64,000 nt of DNA from Mycobacterium asiaticum (GTDB lineage Bacteria > Actinomycetota > Actinomycetes > Mycobacteriales > Mycobacteriaceae), in the NCBI RefSeq assembly GCF_001673635.1, contig NZ_LZMH01000074.1, forward strand, positions 43,330 through 107,329. Reading direction: 5' to 3'. This document shows positions 28,100-37,094 of the stretch, piece by piece. The notes below the pieces were generated by a model, which saw only the letters and a list, made by a program, of their open reading frames with translations, was not told where the DNA came from and made no database searches. The position numbers and the translations under genes are program-made. Within the stretch, counting starts at the first letter, position 1. Each line of letters starts with the position of its first letter.

Positions 28100-28739
28100 T
28101 CGGCGGCGCCTCCCGATCGGGGTCGCCCAGGTGCTCCTGGTGGTGGCCGCCGGCCTGCTGTGGGGCGCTTCGCGGCTGACATGGGTGCTGATCCGGTCCT
28201 TCGACGGCCTGGGGCCACCCAAAGAGGTGGCGCTGTCGGGCACCACCTGGTCGAGCGCGCTGCTTCCGTTGGCGATCGTCGACCTGGCCGCAGCGGTGGC
28301 GGCGCTGGCCGTGCGGGGCTGGCAGTTGCGCGCCCTCGCCGCCCTGCTGGCGGCCGCGAGCTTTGCCACCGGCTATCTGGGCGTCAGCCTGTGGGCGGTG
28401 CCGGATGTGGCCGCGCGGGGCGCCGACCTCGCGCACGTCCCGGTGGCGACGCTGGTCGGCAGCGCGCGCCACTACTGGGGAGCCGGTGTCTCGGTGGCGG
28501 CGGCGCTCTGCACGCTGGTCGCCGCCGCGCTATTGCTGCGCGCGGCGTCGGGGGCTGGATCCGGCAGCACCAAGTACCTGGCGCCCGCCGCCCGTCGCTC
28601 GGCAGCGCGCGGGGGCGAGGCCGACGCGCAGCACGAAGGCGCCGAACCGGAGTTATCTGAACGGATGATGTGGGATGCTCTCGACGAGGGCCGTGACCCT
28701 ACCGACCGGCCACCCGAGACGGACACCGAGGGGCGGTGA
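28092..28739 (+). CDS. Trp-operon-associated membrane protein (Rv1610-like)
   Basis: The 215-residue product has four hydrophobic segments (near 12-30, 58-76, 85-105 and 136-158) and an acidic tail with SERMMWDALDEGRDPT. It belongs to the actinobacterial family found between trpE and trpC. GTG 28092 overlaps the trpE stop by 8 nt. Function unknown; a role in tryptophan or precursor transport has been guessed from context only. Confidence 0.8.
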
Positions 28740-28748
28740 CGGACCCTG

Positions 28749-28859
28749 TGAAGAGGGTCGCTACCCTTCTTGCACGTCGTCGCAATCGGTCGGCGCGTGG
28801 GGTGGTGGTGGTTCGCAACAGGGCCACTAAAGGCCACAGAGGGAAGGGAAACCGCAGGT
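28749..28859 (+). promoter_or_regulatory. Leader region of trpC with hairpin and three Trp codons
   Basis: The 120-bp gap between the membrane gene and trpC holds a short stem (GGGT-CGCT-ACCC with flanking pairs, 28749-28770) and then TTG 28770, which opens a frame with three adjacent TGG codons (28803-28811). That frame has no stop and runs into trpC. The Trp run is suggestive of attenuation, but the missing stop and the order of parts do not fit a classical attenuator. Confidence 0.3.
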
Positions 28860-29678
28860 ATGAGTCCGGCCAACGTGCTTGACTCCATTCTTGAGGGAGT
28901 CCGGGCCGACGTTGCCGCGCGCGAAGCCCGCGTGAGTCTTTCGGAAATCAAGGCCCGCGCCGCCGCGGCTCCGCCGCCGCGCGACGTGATGGCCGCACTG
29001 CGTGAACCCGGCATCGGCGTCATCGCCGAGGTCAAGCGAGCCAGCCCGTCGAAGGGGCCCCTGGCCACCATCTCCGATCCAGCGAAGCTGGCCCGCGCCT
29101 ACGAAGACGGCGGTGCCCGGATCATCAGTGTGCTGACCGAGGAACGACGTTTCCAGGGGTCACTGGACGATCTGGACGCGGTGCGCGCAGCGGTGTCAAT
29201 CCCGGTGTTGCGCAAGGACTTTGTGGTGCAGCCGTATCAGATCCACGAGGCGCGCGCGCATGGCGCGGACATGCTGCTGTTGATCGTCGCCGCGCTGGAC
29301 CAGTCGGCACTGGTGTCCATGCTGGACCGCACCGAGTCGCTCGGCATGACAGCGCTCGTCGAGGTGCACACCGAGGAGGAAGCCGACCGCGCGCTGAAGG
29401 CCGGAGCCAACGTAATCGGCGTCAACGCCCGCGATCTCACCACGCTCGAGGTCGACCGGGACTGCTTCGCGCGGATTGCACCCGGCCTGCCCAGCAACGT
29501 GATACGGATCGCCGAATCCGGTGTGCGGCACACAGGTGACCTGTTGGCCTACGCCGGTGCGGGCGCCGACGCCGTCCTGGTGGGTGAGGGTCTGGTGAAG
29601 AGCGGGGACCCGCGGGCCGCGGTCGCCGATCTGGTCACTGCCGGTACCCACCCGTCCTGTCCGAAGCCGGCTCGCTAG
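28860..29678 (+). CDS. trpC: Indole-3-glycerol phosphate synthase (TrpC)
   Basis: TrpC closes the indole ring of CdRP. The barrel shows VIAEVKRASPSKG near 48, VLRKDFVV near 115, ALVEVHTEEEADRAL near 163, IGVNARDLTT and ESGVRHTGDL. ATG 28860, preceded by GAGGGAAGGGA, gives 272 residues, equal to M. tuberculosis TrpC. It is monofunctional with no TrpF part, which fits PriA doing that step. Confidence 0.95.
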   Translation: MSPANVLDSILEGVRADVAAREARVSLSEIKARAAAAPPPRDVMAALREPGIGVIAEVKRASPSKGPLATISDPAKLARAYEDGGARIISVLTEERRFQGSLDDLDAVRAAVSIPVLRKDFVVQPYQIHEARAHGADMLLLIVAALDQSALVSMLDRTESLGMTALVEVHTEEEADRALKAGANVIGVNARDLTTLEVDRDCFARIAPGLPSNVIRIAESGVRHTGDLLAYAGAGADAVLVGEGLVKSGDPRAAVADLVTAGTHPSCPKPAR

Positions 29679-29713
29679 TTGTTGATGTGCCGCGCGCGCG
29701 TTGAGTCTTTCTG

Positions 29714-30964
29714 ATGGCAGATCTATCCCCGGATATTCCGCGTACCAGCGCCGCCGTCGTCGAACGCACCCACCACGACCCTGACCAGGGTGGGCATTTC
29801 GGCGTCTACGGCGGCCGCTACGTTCCCGAGGCGCTCATGGCAGTGATCGACGAGGTCACCACCGCCTACGAGAAAGAACGCGTCAACCAGGATTTCCTGG
29901 ACACCCTGGACAAGCTGCAGAAGCACTACGCGGGTCGCCCGTCGCCGTTGTACGAGACCACCCGCCTCGGTGACCACGCCGGGGGAGCGCGGATCTTCCT
30001 GAAACGAGAAGACCTGAACCACACCGGTTCTCACAAGATCAACAACGTGCTCGGCCAGGCATTGCTGGCTCGCCGGATGGGTAAGACCCGGGTGATCGCC
30101 GAGACTGGGGCAGGACAGCACGGCGTCGCCACCGCCACCGCCTGCGCGCTGCTGGGTTTGGACTGCATCATCTACATGGGTGCGGTCGACACGGCGCGCC
30201 AGGCGCTCAACGTGGCGCGGATGCGACTGCTCGGGGCGAAGGTTGTGTCGGTGGAGACCGGGTCCAGGACGCTCAAGGATGCCATCAACGAGGCGTTCCG
30301 GGACTGGGTGACCAACGCCGACAACACCTACTACTGCTTCGGGACCGCGGCGGGCCCGCACCCGTTTCCCACCATGGTGCGTGACTTCCAGCGCATCATC
30401 GGGCTGGAGGCCCGTGTGCAGATCCAGCAGCAGGCGGGCCGGCTGCCCGATGCGGTCGTGGCGTGTGTCGGCGGCGGATCCAACGCGATCGGCATCTTCC
30501 ATGCGTTCCTCGACGACCCCGGCGTGCGGCTGGTCGGTTACGAGGCCGCCGGCGACGGCGTCGAAACCGGCAGGCACGCGGCGACTTTCACCGGTGGATC
30601 GCCGGGTGCGTTCCAGGGGTCGTTCTCCTACCTGCTGCAGGACGAGGACGGCCAAACCATCGAATCGCACTCCATCTCAGCGGGTTTGGACTATCCCGGG
30701 GTCGGGCCCGAGCACGCCTATCTCAAAGACATCGGGCGGGTGCAGTACGCGCCGATCACCGACACCGAGGCCATGGAGGCGTTCGGTCTGCTGTCACGGT
30801 CCGAAGGCATCATCCCGGCAATCGAATCCGCACACGCCGTCGCGGGCGCGCTGAAGCTGGGCGCCGAATTGGGCAGGGGTGCCGTCATCGTGGTGAACCT
30901 GTCCGGTCGCGGTGACAAGGACGTCGAGACCGCCGCGAAGTGGTTCGGCCTGCTGGACGAGTGA
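29714..30964 (+). CDS. trpB: Tryptophan synthase beta chain (TrpB)
   Basis: TrpB joins indole and serine with PLP. The PLP lysine is K108 in LNHTGSHKINN; GAGQHGVATATA and the phosphate-binding GGGSNAIG follow. The N-terminus (first 25 residues) is species-variable. At 416 residues it is slightly longer than the 410-residue M. tuberculosis form. The TGA overlaps the trpA ATG (TGATG). Confidence 0.96.
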   Translation: MADLSPDIPRTSAAVVERTHHDPDQGGHFGVYGGRYVPEALMAVIDEVTTAYEKERVNQDFLDTLDKLQKHYAGRPSPLYETTRLGDHAGGARIFLKREDLNHTGSHKINNVLGQALLARRMGKTRVIAETGAGQHGVATATACALLGLDCIIYMGAVDTARQALNVARMRLLGAKVVSVETGSRTLKDAINEAFRDWVTNADNTYYCFGTAAGPHPFPTMVRDFQRIIGLEARVQIQQQAGRLPDAVVACVGGGSNAIGIFHAFLDDPGVRLVGYEAAGDGVETGRHAATFTGGSPGAFQGSFSYLLQDEDGQTIESHSISAGLDYPGVGPEHAYLKDIGRVQYAPITDTEAMEAFGLLSRSEGIIPAIESAHAVAGALKLGAELGRGAVIVVNLSGRGDKDVETAAKWFGLLDE

Positions 30965-31773
30965 TGACAGTGGAGCACAGCGCAGTAAGCAGACTGGGGT
31001 CGTTGTTCGAGGCGTGCGCGGCGGACAACCGCGCGGCGTTGATCGGTTATCTGCCGACCGGCTTCCCCGACGTGCCGACGTCGGTGCAGGCGATGACGAC
31101 GTTGGTCGAATCCGGTTGCGACATCGTCGAAGTCGGCGTGCCGTATTCGGATCCGGGCATGGACGGTCCGACCATCCAGCGGGCCACCGAGCAGGCGTTG
31201 AGCGGGGGAGTGCGGGTGCGTGACACCCTGGCCGCGGTCGAGGCGATCAGCAAGGCCGGCGGACATGCGGTGGTCATGACCTACTGGAATCCGGTGCTGC
31301 GCTACGGAGTTGACGCCTTTGCCCGGGACCTGGCCGCGGCAGGCGGGCGGGGTTTGATCACGCCCGACCTGATTCCGGACGAGGCACAGCAATGGCTGGC
31401 GGCCTCCGAGGACCACGGCCTGGATCGCATCTTTTTGGTGGCGCCGTCGTCGACGCCCGAACGATTGGTCGCCACGGTCGAGGCGTCCCGCGGGTTCGTC
31501 TACGCGGCCTCGACGATGGGAGTGACCGGTGCGCGCGATGCGGTGTCGCACGCCGCGCCTGAGTTGGTGGGGAGGGTGAAGGCGGTGTCCGACATACCCG
31601 TTGGCGTGGGCCTGGGCGTGCGATCAGGACAGCAGGCCGCCCAGATCGGCAGCTACGCCGACGGCGTGATCGTTGGGTCGGCGTTGGTGTCCGCGCTCGG
31701 CGAGGGTCTGCCAGCGCTGCAGGCGTTGACCGAGGAACTCGCGGCTGGTGTGCGCCGGAAGGCCTCAGCATGA
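30964..31773 (+). CDS. trpA: Tryptophan synthase alpha chain (TrpA)
   Basis: TrpA cleaves indole-3-glycerol phosphate and passes indole to TrpB. The catalytic acids are E56 (IVEVGVPYSDP) and D67 (GMDGPTIQ). The phosphate-binding end GVGLGVRSGQQAAQI is present. ATG 30964 overlaps the trpB stop and the product has 269 residues. The stop overlaps lgt (ATGA). Confidence 0.96.
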   Translation: MTVEHSAVSRLGSLFEACAADNRAALIGYLPTGFPDVPTSVQAMTTLVESGCDIVEVGVPYSDPGMDGPTIQRATEQALSGGVRVRDTLAAVEAISKAGGHAVVMTYWNPVLRYGVDAFARDLAAAGGRGLITPDLIPDEAQQWLAASEDHGLDRIFLVAPSSTPERLVATVEASRGFVYAASTMGVTGARDAVSHAAPELVGRVKAVSDIPVGVGLGVRSGQQAAQIGSYADGVIVGSALVSALGEGLPALQALTEELAAGVRRKASA

Positions 31774-33719
31774 GAACGACTTTGCTTGCTTACATTCCCA
31801 GCCCGCCGCGCGGGGTCTGGCACCTTGGGCCGCTGCCCATCCGGGCCTACGCGTTCTTCATCATTCTGGGGATCCTGATCGCGCTGTTGATCGGGGACCG
31901 ACGCTGGGCGGCCCGCGGCGGCGAGCGCGGAGTGGTCTATGACATCGCGCTGTGGATAGTGCCGTTCGGTCTGATCGGCGGCCGGCTGTATCACCTGGCT
32001 ACCGATTGGCAGACCTACTGGGGACCCGGCGGCGCCGGTATCGGTGCGGCGATTCGGATCTGGGACGGCGGCCTTGGCATTTGGGGCGCCGTCGCGCTGG
32101 GCGTGGTGGGCGCCTGGATCGGTTGTCGGCGTCGCGATATCCCGTTGCCGGCGTTCATCGACGCCGTCGCTCCCGGGGTGGTGTTGGCCCAGGCCATCGG
32201 CCGGCTCGGGAATTACTTCAACCAAGAGCTGTACGGCCGCGAGACGACGCTGCCGTGGGGTCTGGAGATCTTCTACCGCCGCGACCCAGCCGGGTTTGTC
32301 GACGTGCATTCGTTGGACGGGGTGTCCACTGGTCAGGTCGCGCTCGTCGTGCAACCGACCTTCCTTTACGAGTTGCTGTGGAACCTGCTGGTATTCGCTG
32401 CCCTGCTCTACCTCGATCGCCGATTTGCGCTCGGCCATGGACGACTGTTCGCGTCGTACGTGGCGCTGTACTGCGTCGGGCGTTTCGGCGTGGAGTTGCT
32501 GCGCGACGACACCGCCACGCATATCGCCGGCATCCGCATCAACACATTCACGTCGACGTTCGTGTTCATCGGCGCGGTCGTGTACGCCATCCTGGCGCCG
32601 AAGGGTCGCGAGGATCCGGCGTCGCTGCGGGGCCGATCCGGCGCCGACGAGCGGGAGCCGGAATTGGCGACCGTCGGTGCGGGGAACGCGGCGGCCGCAG
32701 CCGCTGAGGGTGCTGACTCGGCAGAGAGCACTGGGTCCGTCTCTGCGTCCTCCGAAGGCGAGCCGGAGCTGGAGATCGCGGAAGTCGAGGCGGCGCTGGC
32801 CGAGGCGGAGCAGGACGGGGAGGCCGAGCCGGAGGCCGAGGAGCCCACGTCTGAGCAGGCCGAGGCAATCGTCGATGCGGCCGAAGCATCGGACGCCGAC
32901 GAGGCTGATGGTGAGGCGGTGCTGGAGGAAGCCGAGGCCGAATCCGCCGAGGCTGACGCTGTCGAGGAAGCGATCGAGGAGGCCGAAGCTGCCGAGCCCG
33001 AGGTAGCGGCCGGGGAGCCCAAGTCCGAGCAGGCCGAGGCTATCGAAGCGGCAGCCGAGCAAGCTGAAGAGTCCGACGCCGATGAGGCCGATGCCGAGGC
33101 GGTGCTGGACGAACCTGAGGAAGTCGAGCCCGAACCCGCCGAGGCTGACGCTGTCGAGGAAGCGGTCGAGGAGGCCGCAGCTGGGAAGCTCGAGCTAGCG
33201 GCCGAGGAGCCCAAGTCCGAGCAGGTCGAGGCTATCGAGGAAGCAGCCGAGGAAGACGAGCCCGAGCGGGCCGAAGCCATCGAGGAAGCAGCCGAAGTAG
33301 CGGCAGCCGACGAGCCGGAACTCGAGGAGCCCGAAGCCGACCCGGCCGACGCCGCCGAAGCCGAGGCCGAGGTGTTGCCGGAGGAGCCGAAGTCCGAGCA
33401 GGCCGAAGCTATCGACGATGCAACCGCCGAAGATGTCGAACAGGATGAGGACGTCGAGGACTCTGCTGAAGCCGACGCTGAAGACGAAGCAGTGGCCGAC
33501 GAGCCCGACGAGCCCGACGAGTCCGGGGATGCCGAAAGCGAATCGGCCGCCGATCAGCCGGAGAGCGCTACCGAGGAGCCGGCGACCGAGCAAACGACCT
33601 CAGACGCCGACGACGCCGCTGCCGACGAACCCGAACCCACCCCCGCCCCGGCTCCGCAGCAAACCGCCGAACCAGAACGGCGGCGCTGGTCATTGCGGCG
33701 CAGACGGCAGCGGCCGTAA
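31770..33719 (+). CDS. lgt: Prolipoprotein diacylglyceryl transferase (Lgt) with a long acidic tail
   Basis: Lgt moves diacylglycerol from phosphatidylglycerol to the lipobox Cys of prolipoproteins. Residues 1-280 form the membrane core with the family signature GRLGNYFNQELYG (144-156). The remaining 370 or so residues are an acidic Glu/Ala-rich tail with repeated EEPKSEQAEAI-type units and a basic last stretch (RRRWSLRRRRQRP). Mycobacterial Lgt proteins have C-terminal extensions (468 residues in M. tuberculosis as I recall), but this one is far longer. It is coupled to trpA by ATGA, as in M. tuberculosis. The tail is probably cytoplasmic and disordered. Confidence 0.93.
   Translation: MRTTLLAYIPSPPRGVWHLGPLPIRAYAFFIILGILIALLIGDRRWAARGGERGVVYDIALWIVPFGLIGGRLYHLATDWQTYWGPGGAGIGAAIRIWDGGLGIWGAVALGVVGAWIGCRRRDIPLPAFIDAVAPGVVLAQAIGRLGNYFNQELYGRETTLPWGLEIFYRRDPAGFVDVHSLDGVSTGQVALVVQPTFLYELLWNLLVFAALLYLDRRFALGHGRLFASYVALYCVGRFGVELLRDDTATHIAGIRINTFTSTFVFIGAVVYAILAPKGREDPASLRGRSGADEREPELATVGAGNAAAAAAEGADSAESTGSVSASSEGEPELEIAEVEAALAEAEQDGEAEPEAEEPTSEQAEAIVDAAEASDADEADGEAVLEEAEAESAEADAVEEAIEEAEAAEPEVAAGEPKSEQAEAIEAAAEQAEESDADEADAEAVLDEPEEVEPEPAEADAVEEAVEEAAAGKLELAAEEPKSEQVEAIEEAAEEDEPERAEAIEEAAEVAAADEPELEEPEADPADAAEAEAEVLPEEPKSEQAEAIDDATAEDVEQDEDVEDSAEADAEDEAVADEPDEPDESGDAESESAADQPESATEEPATEQTTSDADDAAADEPEPTPAPAPQQTAEPERRRWSLRRRRQRP
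32841..33420 (+). repeat. Degenerate tandem repeats in the lgt tail
   Basis: Units beginning GAGCCC(A/G)AGTCCGAGCAGG-like start at 32841, 33015, 33207 and 33384, spaced 174, 192 and 177 bp (58-64 codons). Each encodes E-P-(K/T)-S-E-Q-(A/V)-E-A-I followed by Glu/Ala-rich sequence. All spacings are multiples of three, so unit gain or loss would keep the frame. Confidence 0.75.
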
Positions 33720-33801
33720 CGCCCACCGGCCAGCGGCCGACCCTTCAGCGACGGCAACGCAGGTCCAGCCAACCTCGGCGAAGATCTGGCATGCTGAATC
33801 C

Positions 33802-34200
33802 GTGACTGAACAGCCCTGGTCCGGTGCTCCGCAGCCCGGCCCCTCCTACGAGGGGCAGGGATATCCGCCACCGCCCTTCCCGCCGCCATACCCGTCGTAC
33901 CCGCAATACGCAGCGGGCTACGACCCGTCGGCGCCGTACGGTCGGCATCCCATTACCGGCCAACCCTATTCGGACAAATCGAAGACTGTCGCCGGCCTGC
34001 TGCAGCTACTCGGGCTGTTCGGCCTAGCGGGCATCGGGCGCATGTACGCGGGCTACGTCGGGCTTGGCGTTGCGCAACTGCTCGTCGGCTGGCTGACGTG
34101 CGGGCTGGGTGCGGTTGTCTGGGGCACCATCGACGCGCTGCTGATTCTGACCGACAAGGTCACTGACCCGCTGGGTCGCCCGATGCGCGATGGCACCTGA
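33802..34200 (+). CDS. TM2-domain membrane protein (Rv1615-like)
   Basis: The 132-residue product has a Pro/Tyr/Gly-rich N-terminus of about 58 residues and a TM2 domain: KSKTVAGLLQLLGLFGLAGIGRMYAGY, a turn, then LLVGWLTCGLGAVVWGTIDALLIL. The GTG at 33802 lies 6 nt after CATGCT, a weak -10, and lacks a Shine-Dalgarno. The upstream open frame overlaps lgt in another phase and is not coding. Function unknown. The 82-bp gap to lgt shows nothing else. Confidence 0.8.
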   Translation: MTEQPWSGAPQPGPSYEGQGYPPPPFPPPYPSYPQYAAGYDPSAPYGRHPITGQPYSDKSKTVAGLLQLLGLFGLAGIGRMYAGYVGLGVAQLLVGWLTCGLGAVVWGTIDALLILTDKVTDPLGRPMRDGT

Positions 34201-34615
34201 TCGGAATAACACCGGTACGACCCGGGATCGGCGTCGCGGCCCTGCCGTCGTCGGCGCCGCCGCGGCGCTCTCCGGCGCCCTGCTCTACATCGGGCTCGCC
34301 GACCCGCACAGTCCCCACGCCGTCTACCCGCAGTGCCCGTTCAAGTGGCTCACCGGCTGGAACTGCCCGGCCTGCGGCGGTCTGAGGATGACCCACGATC
34401 TCCTGCACGGTGATCTTGCGGCCAGCATCAACGACAACGCGTTCCTGCTCGTCGCCGTCCCGTTGCTGGCGGCGTGGGTCCTGGTGCGCCGGTTGCGCGG
34501 CCAGTCCTGGTTACCCGTGCCCACCGTCGCCGTAGTCGTGGTCCTGATGACCGCTTGGACGGTCGTCCGCAATTTGCCTGGCTTTCCATTGGTGCCCACC
34601 GTCCTCAGCGGCTGA
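34190..34615 (+). CDS. DUF2752 membrane protein (Rv1616-like)
   Basis: The 141-residue product shows the DUF2752 motif CPFKWLTGWNCPACGGLRMTH, with three Cys at the membrane edge, plus three hydrophobic helices. ATG 34190 overlaps the previous gene by 11 bp. It follows the TM2 gene as Rv1616 follows Rv1615 in M. tuberculosis. Function unknown. Confidence 0.8.
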   Translation: MAPDRNNTGTTRDRRRGPAVVGAAAALSGALLYIGLADPHSPHAVYPQCPFKWLTGWNCPACGGLRMTHDLLHGDLAASINDNAFLLVAVPLLAAWVLVRRLRGQSWLPVPTVAVVVVLMTAWTVVRNLPGFPLVPTVLSG

Positions 34616-34675
34616 CGACGCACGGATGATTCCGCCGCGCTGTGCGTTCCCGGCACCCATCACACAAAGCGCGAC

Positions 34676-34681
34676 TATGCT
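34676..34681 (+). promoter_or_regulatory. Candidate -10 of pykA (leaderless)
   Basis: TATGCT lies 8 nt before the GTG start at 34690, and no ribosome binding site is visible. The 74-bp gap upstream of the GTG holds no other feature that I can support. Confidence 0.4.
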
Positions 34682-34689
34682 TTGACGTC

Positions 34690-36108
34690 GTGACTAGACG
34701 CGGAAAGATCGTCTGCACTCTCGGGCCTGCCACCCAACAGGATGACCTCGTCAAAGCGCTGGTCGAAGCCGGTATGGACGTCGCCCGAATGAACTTCAGC
34801 CACGGCGATTACAGCGATCACGAGGCCGCCTACAAGCGGGTTCGCGCCGCTTCGGACGCCACCGGACGCGCGGTCGGGGTGCTCTGTGACCTGCAGGGGC
34901 CGAAAATCCGGTTGGGGCGGTTCGCCGACGGGCCGACGCATTGGCGGGACGGCGAGACCATCCGGATCACCGTCGCGGACTGCGAAGGCAGTCACGACCG
35001 CGTGTCCACGACGTACAAGAGATTGGCCCAAGACGCTTCGGCCGGTGACCGGGTGCTGGTCGACGACGGCAAGGTCGGCCTCATCGTCGACCACGTCGAC
35101 GGGGACGACGTGGTCTGCAAGGTCGTCGAGGGCGGACCGGTCAGCAACAACAAAGGAATCTCGCTGCCGGGGATGAACGTGTCGGCGCCCGCCCTGTCGG
35201 AGAAGGACATCGAGGACCTCACGTTCGCGCTGAACCTGGGTGTCGACATGGTGGCGCTGTCTTTCGTGCGCTCGCCTTCGGACGTCGAACTCGTTCACGA
35301 GGTGATGGACCGGGTGGGGCGGCGGGTTCCGGTGATCGCCAAGCTGGAGAAGCCCGAAGCCATTGACAACCTCGAAGCGATCGTGTTGGCGTTCGACGCC
35401 GTCATGGTGGCCCGCGGCGATCTGGGTGTCGAACTGCCGCTGGAAGAGGTCCCGCTGGTGCAGAAACGGGCCATCCAGATGGCCCGGGAGAACGCCAAGC
35501 CGGTAATCGTGGCGACGCAGATGCTCGATTCGATGATCGAGAACTCGCGGCCCACCCGCGCGGAGGCTTCGGACGTGGCCAACGCCGTTCTCGACGGCGC
35601 GGACGCCTTGATGCTGTCCGGCGAAACCTCGGTGGGCAAGTATCCGCTGCAGGCCGTGAAGACGATGTCTCGGATCGTGTGCGCGGTCGAGGAGAATTCC
35701 ACGGCGGCGCCGCCGCTGACGCACGTGCCCCGCACCAAGCGGGGGGTGATCTCCTACGCCGCACGCGACATCGGCGAGCGGCTCGACGCCAAGGCGTTGG
35801 TCGCGTTCACGCAGTCCGGCGACACCGTGCGCCGGCTGGCTCGCTTGCATACACCGCTGCCGCTGCTGGCTTTCACCGACCTGCCCGAGGTACGCAGCCA
35901 GCTCGCGATGACGTGGGGCACCGAAACGTTCATCGTCCCGCACATGAAGACGACGGACGGCATGATCCGCGAGGTGGACAAGTCGCTGCTGGCATTGGGG
36001 CGGTACAAGCGAGGTGACCTGGTGGTCATCGTCGCCGGTGCGCCGCCGGGCACCGTCGGCTCCACGAACCTGATCCACGTGCACCGGATCGGCGAGGACG
36101 ACGTCTGA
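34690..36108 (+). CDS. pykA: Pyruvate kinase (PykA)
   Basis: Pyruvate kinase transfers phosphate from PEP to ADP, the last step of glycolysis. Visible are KIVCTLGPAT at the start, CDLQGPKIRLG near 75, the active-site signature VIAKLEKPEAIDNL and MVARGDLGVELP with its metal ligands. GTG 34690 gives 472 residues, the length I recall in M. tuberculosis. No extra PEP-utiliser domain is present. tesB begins at the next base after the stop. Confidence 0.96.
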   Translation: MTRRGKIVCTLGPATQQDDLVKALVEAGMDVARMNFSHGDYSDHEAAYKRVRAASDATGRAVGVLCDLQGPKIRLGRFADGPTHWRDGETIRITVADCEGSHDRVSTTYKRLAQDASAGDRVLVDDGKVGLIVDHVDGDDVVCKVVEGGPVSNNKGISLPGMNVSAPALSEKDIEDLTFALNLGVDMVALSFVRSPSDVELVHEVMDRVGRRVPVIAKLEKPEAIDNLEAIVLAFDAVMVARGDLGVELPLEEVPLVQKRAIQMARENAKPVIVATQMLDSMIENSRPTRAEASDVANAVLDGADALMLSGETSVGKYPLQAVKTMSRIVCAVEENSTAAPPLTHVPRTKRGVISYAARDIGERLDAKALVAFTQSGDTVRRLARLHTPLPLLAFTDLPEVRSQLAMTWGTETFIVPHMKTTDGMIREVDKSLLALGRYKRGDLVVIVAGAPPGTVGSTNLIHVHRIGEDDV

Positions 36109-36972
36109 TTGTCTGATTTCCAGGAACTGCTGGATGTATTGAGCCTCAACAGAATTGACGAGCATCTATTCAGCGGCTCCCATCCCAGCAAGACCCCGAT
36201 GCGGACGTTCGGCGGGCAGCTCATGGCGCAGTCGTTCGTTGCCGCCAGCCGTACCCTGACCCGCGGCGACCTGCCGCCGAGCGCGTTGTCCGCGCATTTC
36301 GTCAACGGCGGCGACACGTCGAAGGACATCGAGTTCCACGTCGTGCCGCTGCGCGACGAACGCCGTTTCGCCAACCGGCGCGTCGATGCCGTGCAGGACG
36401 GAATGTTGTTGTCCTCGGCGATGGTTTCGTACATGTCGGGTGGCCGCGGCCTCGAGCACGCCGTCGACCCGCCCGCCGTCGCGGAGCCGGAAACCCTGCC
36501 GCCCATCAAGGAGTTGCTGCGCGGCTACGAGACGACCGTCCCGCTGTTCGTCAACGCGCTGCAACCCGTGGACTGGCGCTACACCAACGACCCGGCCTGG
36601 GTGATGCGGGACAAAGGCAATCGACTGGACTACAACCGGGTTTGGCTCAAGGCGCTGGGCACGGTGCCCGAGGATCCGGTGCTGCACACCGCGACGCTGC
36701 TGTATTCCTCGGACACCACCGTGCTGGATTCGGTCATCACCCGACATGGGCTGTCGTGGGGGTTCGACCGGATTTTCGCTGCCTCGGCCAATCATTCGGT
36801 GTGGTTTCACCGGCAGGTCGACTTCAATGACTGGGTGTTGTATTCGACGAGCTCACCGGTCGCCGCGGACTCGCGCGGACTGGGCACCGGGCACTTCTTC
36901 GATCGCTCGGGGCAGGTCGTCGCCTCGGTGGTGCAGGAAGGCGTCCTGAAATACTTCCCCGCCGTCCGCTAG
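36109..36972 (+). CDS. tesB1: Acyl-CoA thioesterase II (TesB1-like)
   Basis: The 287-residue product has two hot-dog halves: RTFGGQLMAQSFVAA near residue 30, and DTTVLDSVITRHGLSWGFDR, then ANHSVWFHRQVDFNDWVLY with the usual catalytic Asp region in the second half. It hydrolyses acyl-CoA thioesters. The TTG at 36109 directly follows the pykA stop and gives MSDFQELLDVL, like the M. tuberculosis protein. A palindromic repeat follows the stop by 6 nt. Confidence 0.88.
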   Translation: MSDFQELLDVLSLNRIDEHLFSGSHPSKTPMRTFGGQLMAQSFVAASRTLTRGDLPPSALSAHFVNGGDTSKDIEFHVVPLRDERRFANRRVDAVQDGMLLSSAMVSYMSGGRGLEHAVDPPAVAEPETLPPIKELLRGYETTVPLFVNALQPVDWRYTNDPAWVMRDKGNRLDYNRVWLKALGTVPEDPVLHTATLLYSSDTTVLDSVITRHGLSWGFDRIFAASANHSVWFHRQVDFNDWVLYSTSSPVAADSRGLGTGHFFDRSGQVVASVVQEGVLKYFPAVR

Positions 36973-36978
36973 TCCCCG

Positions 36979-37040
36979 CGCGAGCAGACGCTAAAGCCCC
37001 AAATCCCCCGGCGTGTCGGGGACTTTCGCGTCTGCTCGCG
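36979..37040 (+). repeat. Palindromic repeat, copy B
   Basis: Ends GCGAGCAGACGC and GCGTCTGCTCGC pair, with inner partly paired CTAAAGCCCC and GGGGACTTTC and the asymmetric core GGCGTGTC. It starts 6 nt after the tesB stop. It could also act as a terminator-like hairpin, though no T-run follows. Confidence 0.9.
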
Positions 37041-37094
37041 CTGGGAACGGGAGGCGTAACGTCGTGGTAGGCGCAGCTCGACGAGGAGGTGCGG

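Noticed and set aside
28770..28859. TrpC starting at TTG 28770
   Set aside because: It would add 30 residues with no counterpart in TrpC, while ATG 28860 has a good ribosome binding site and gives the known length.
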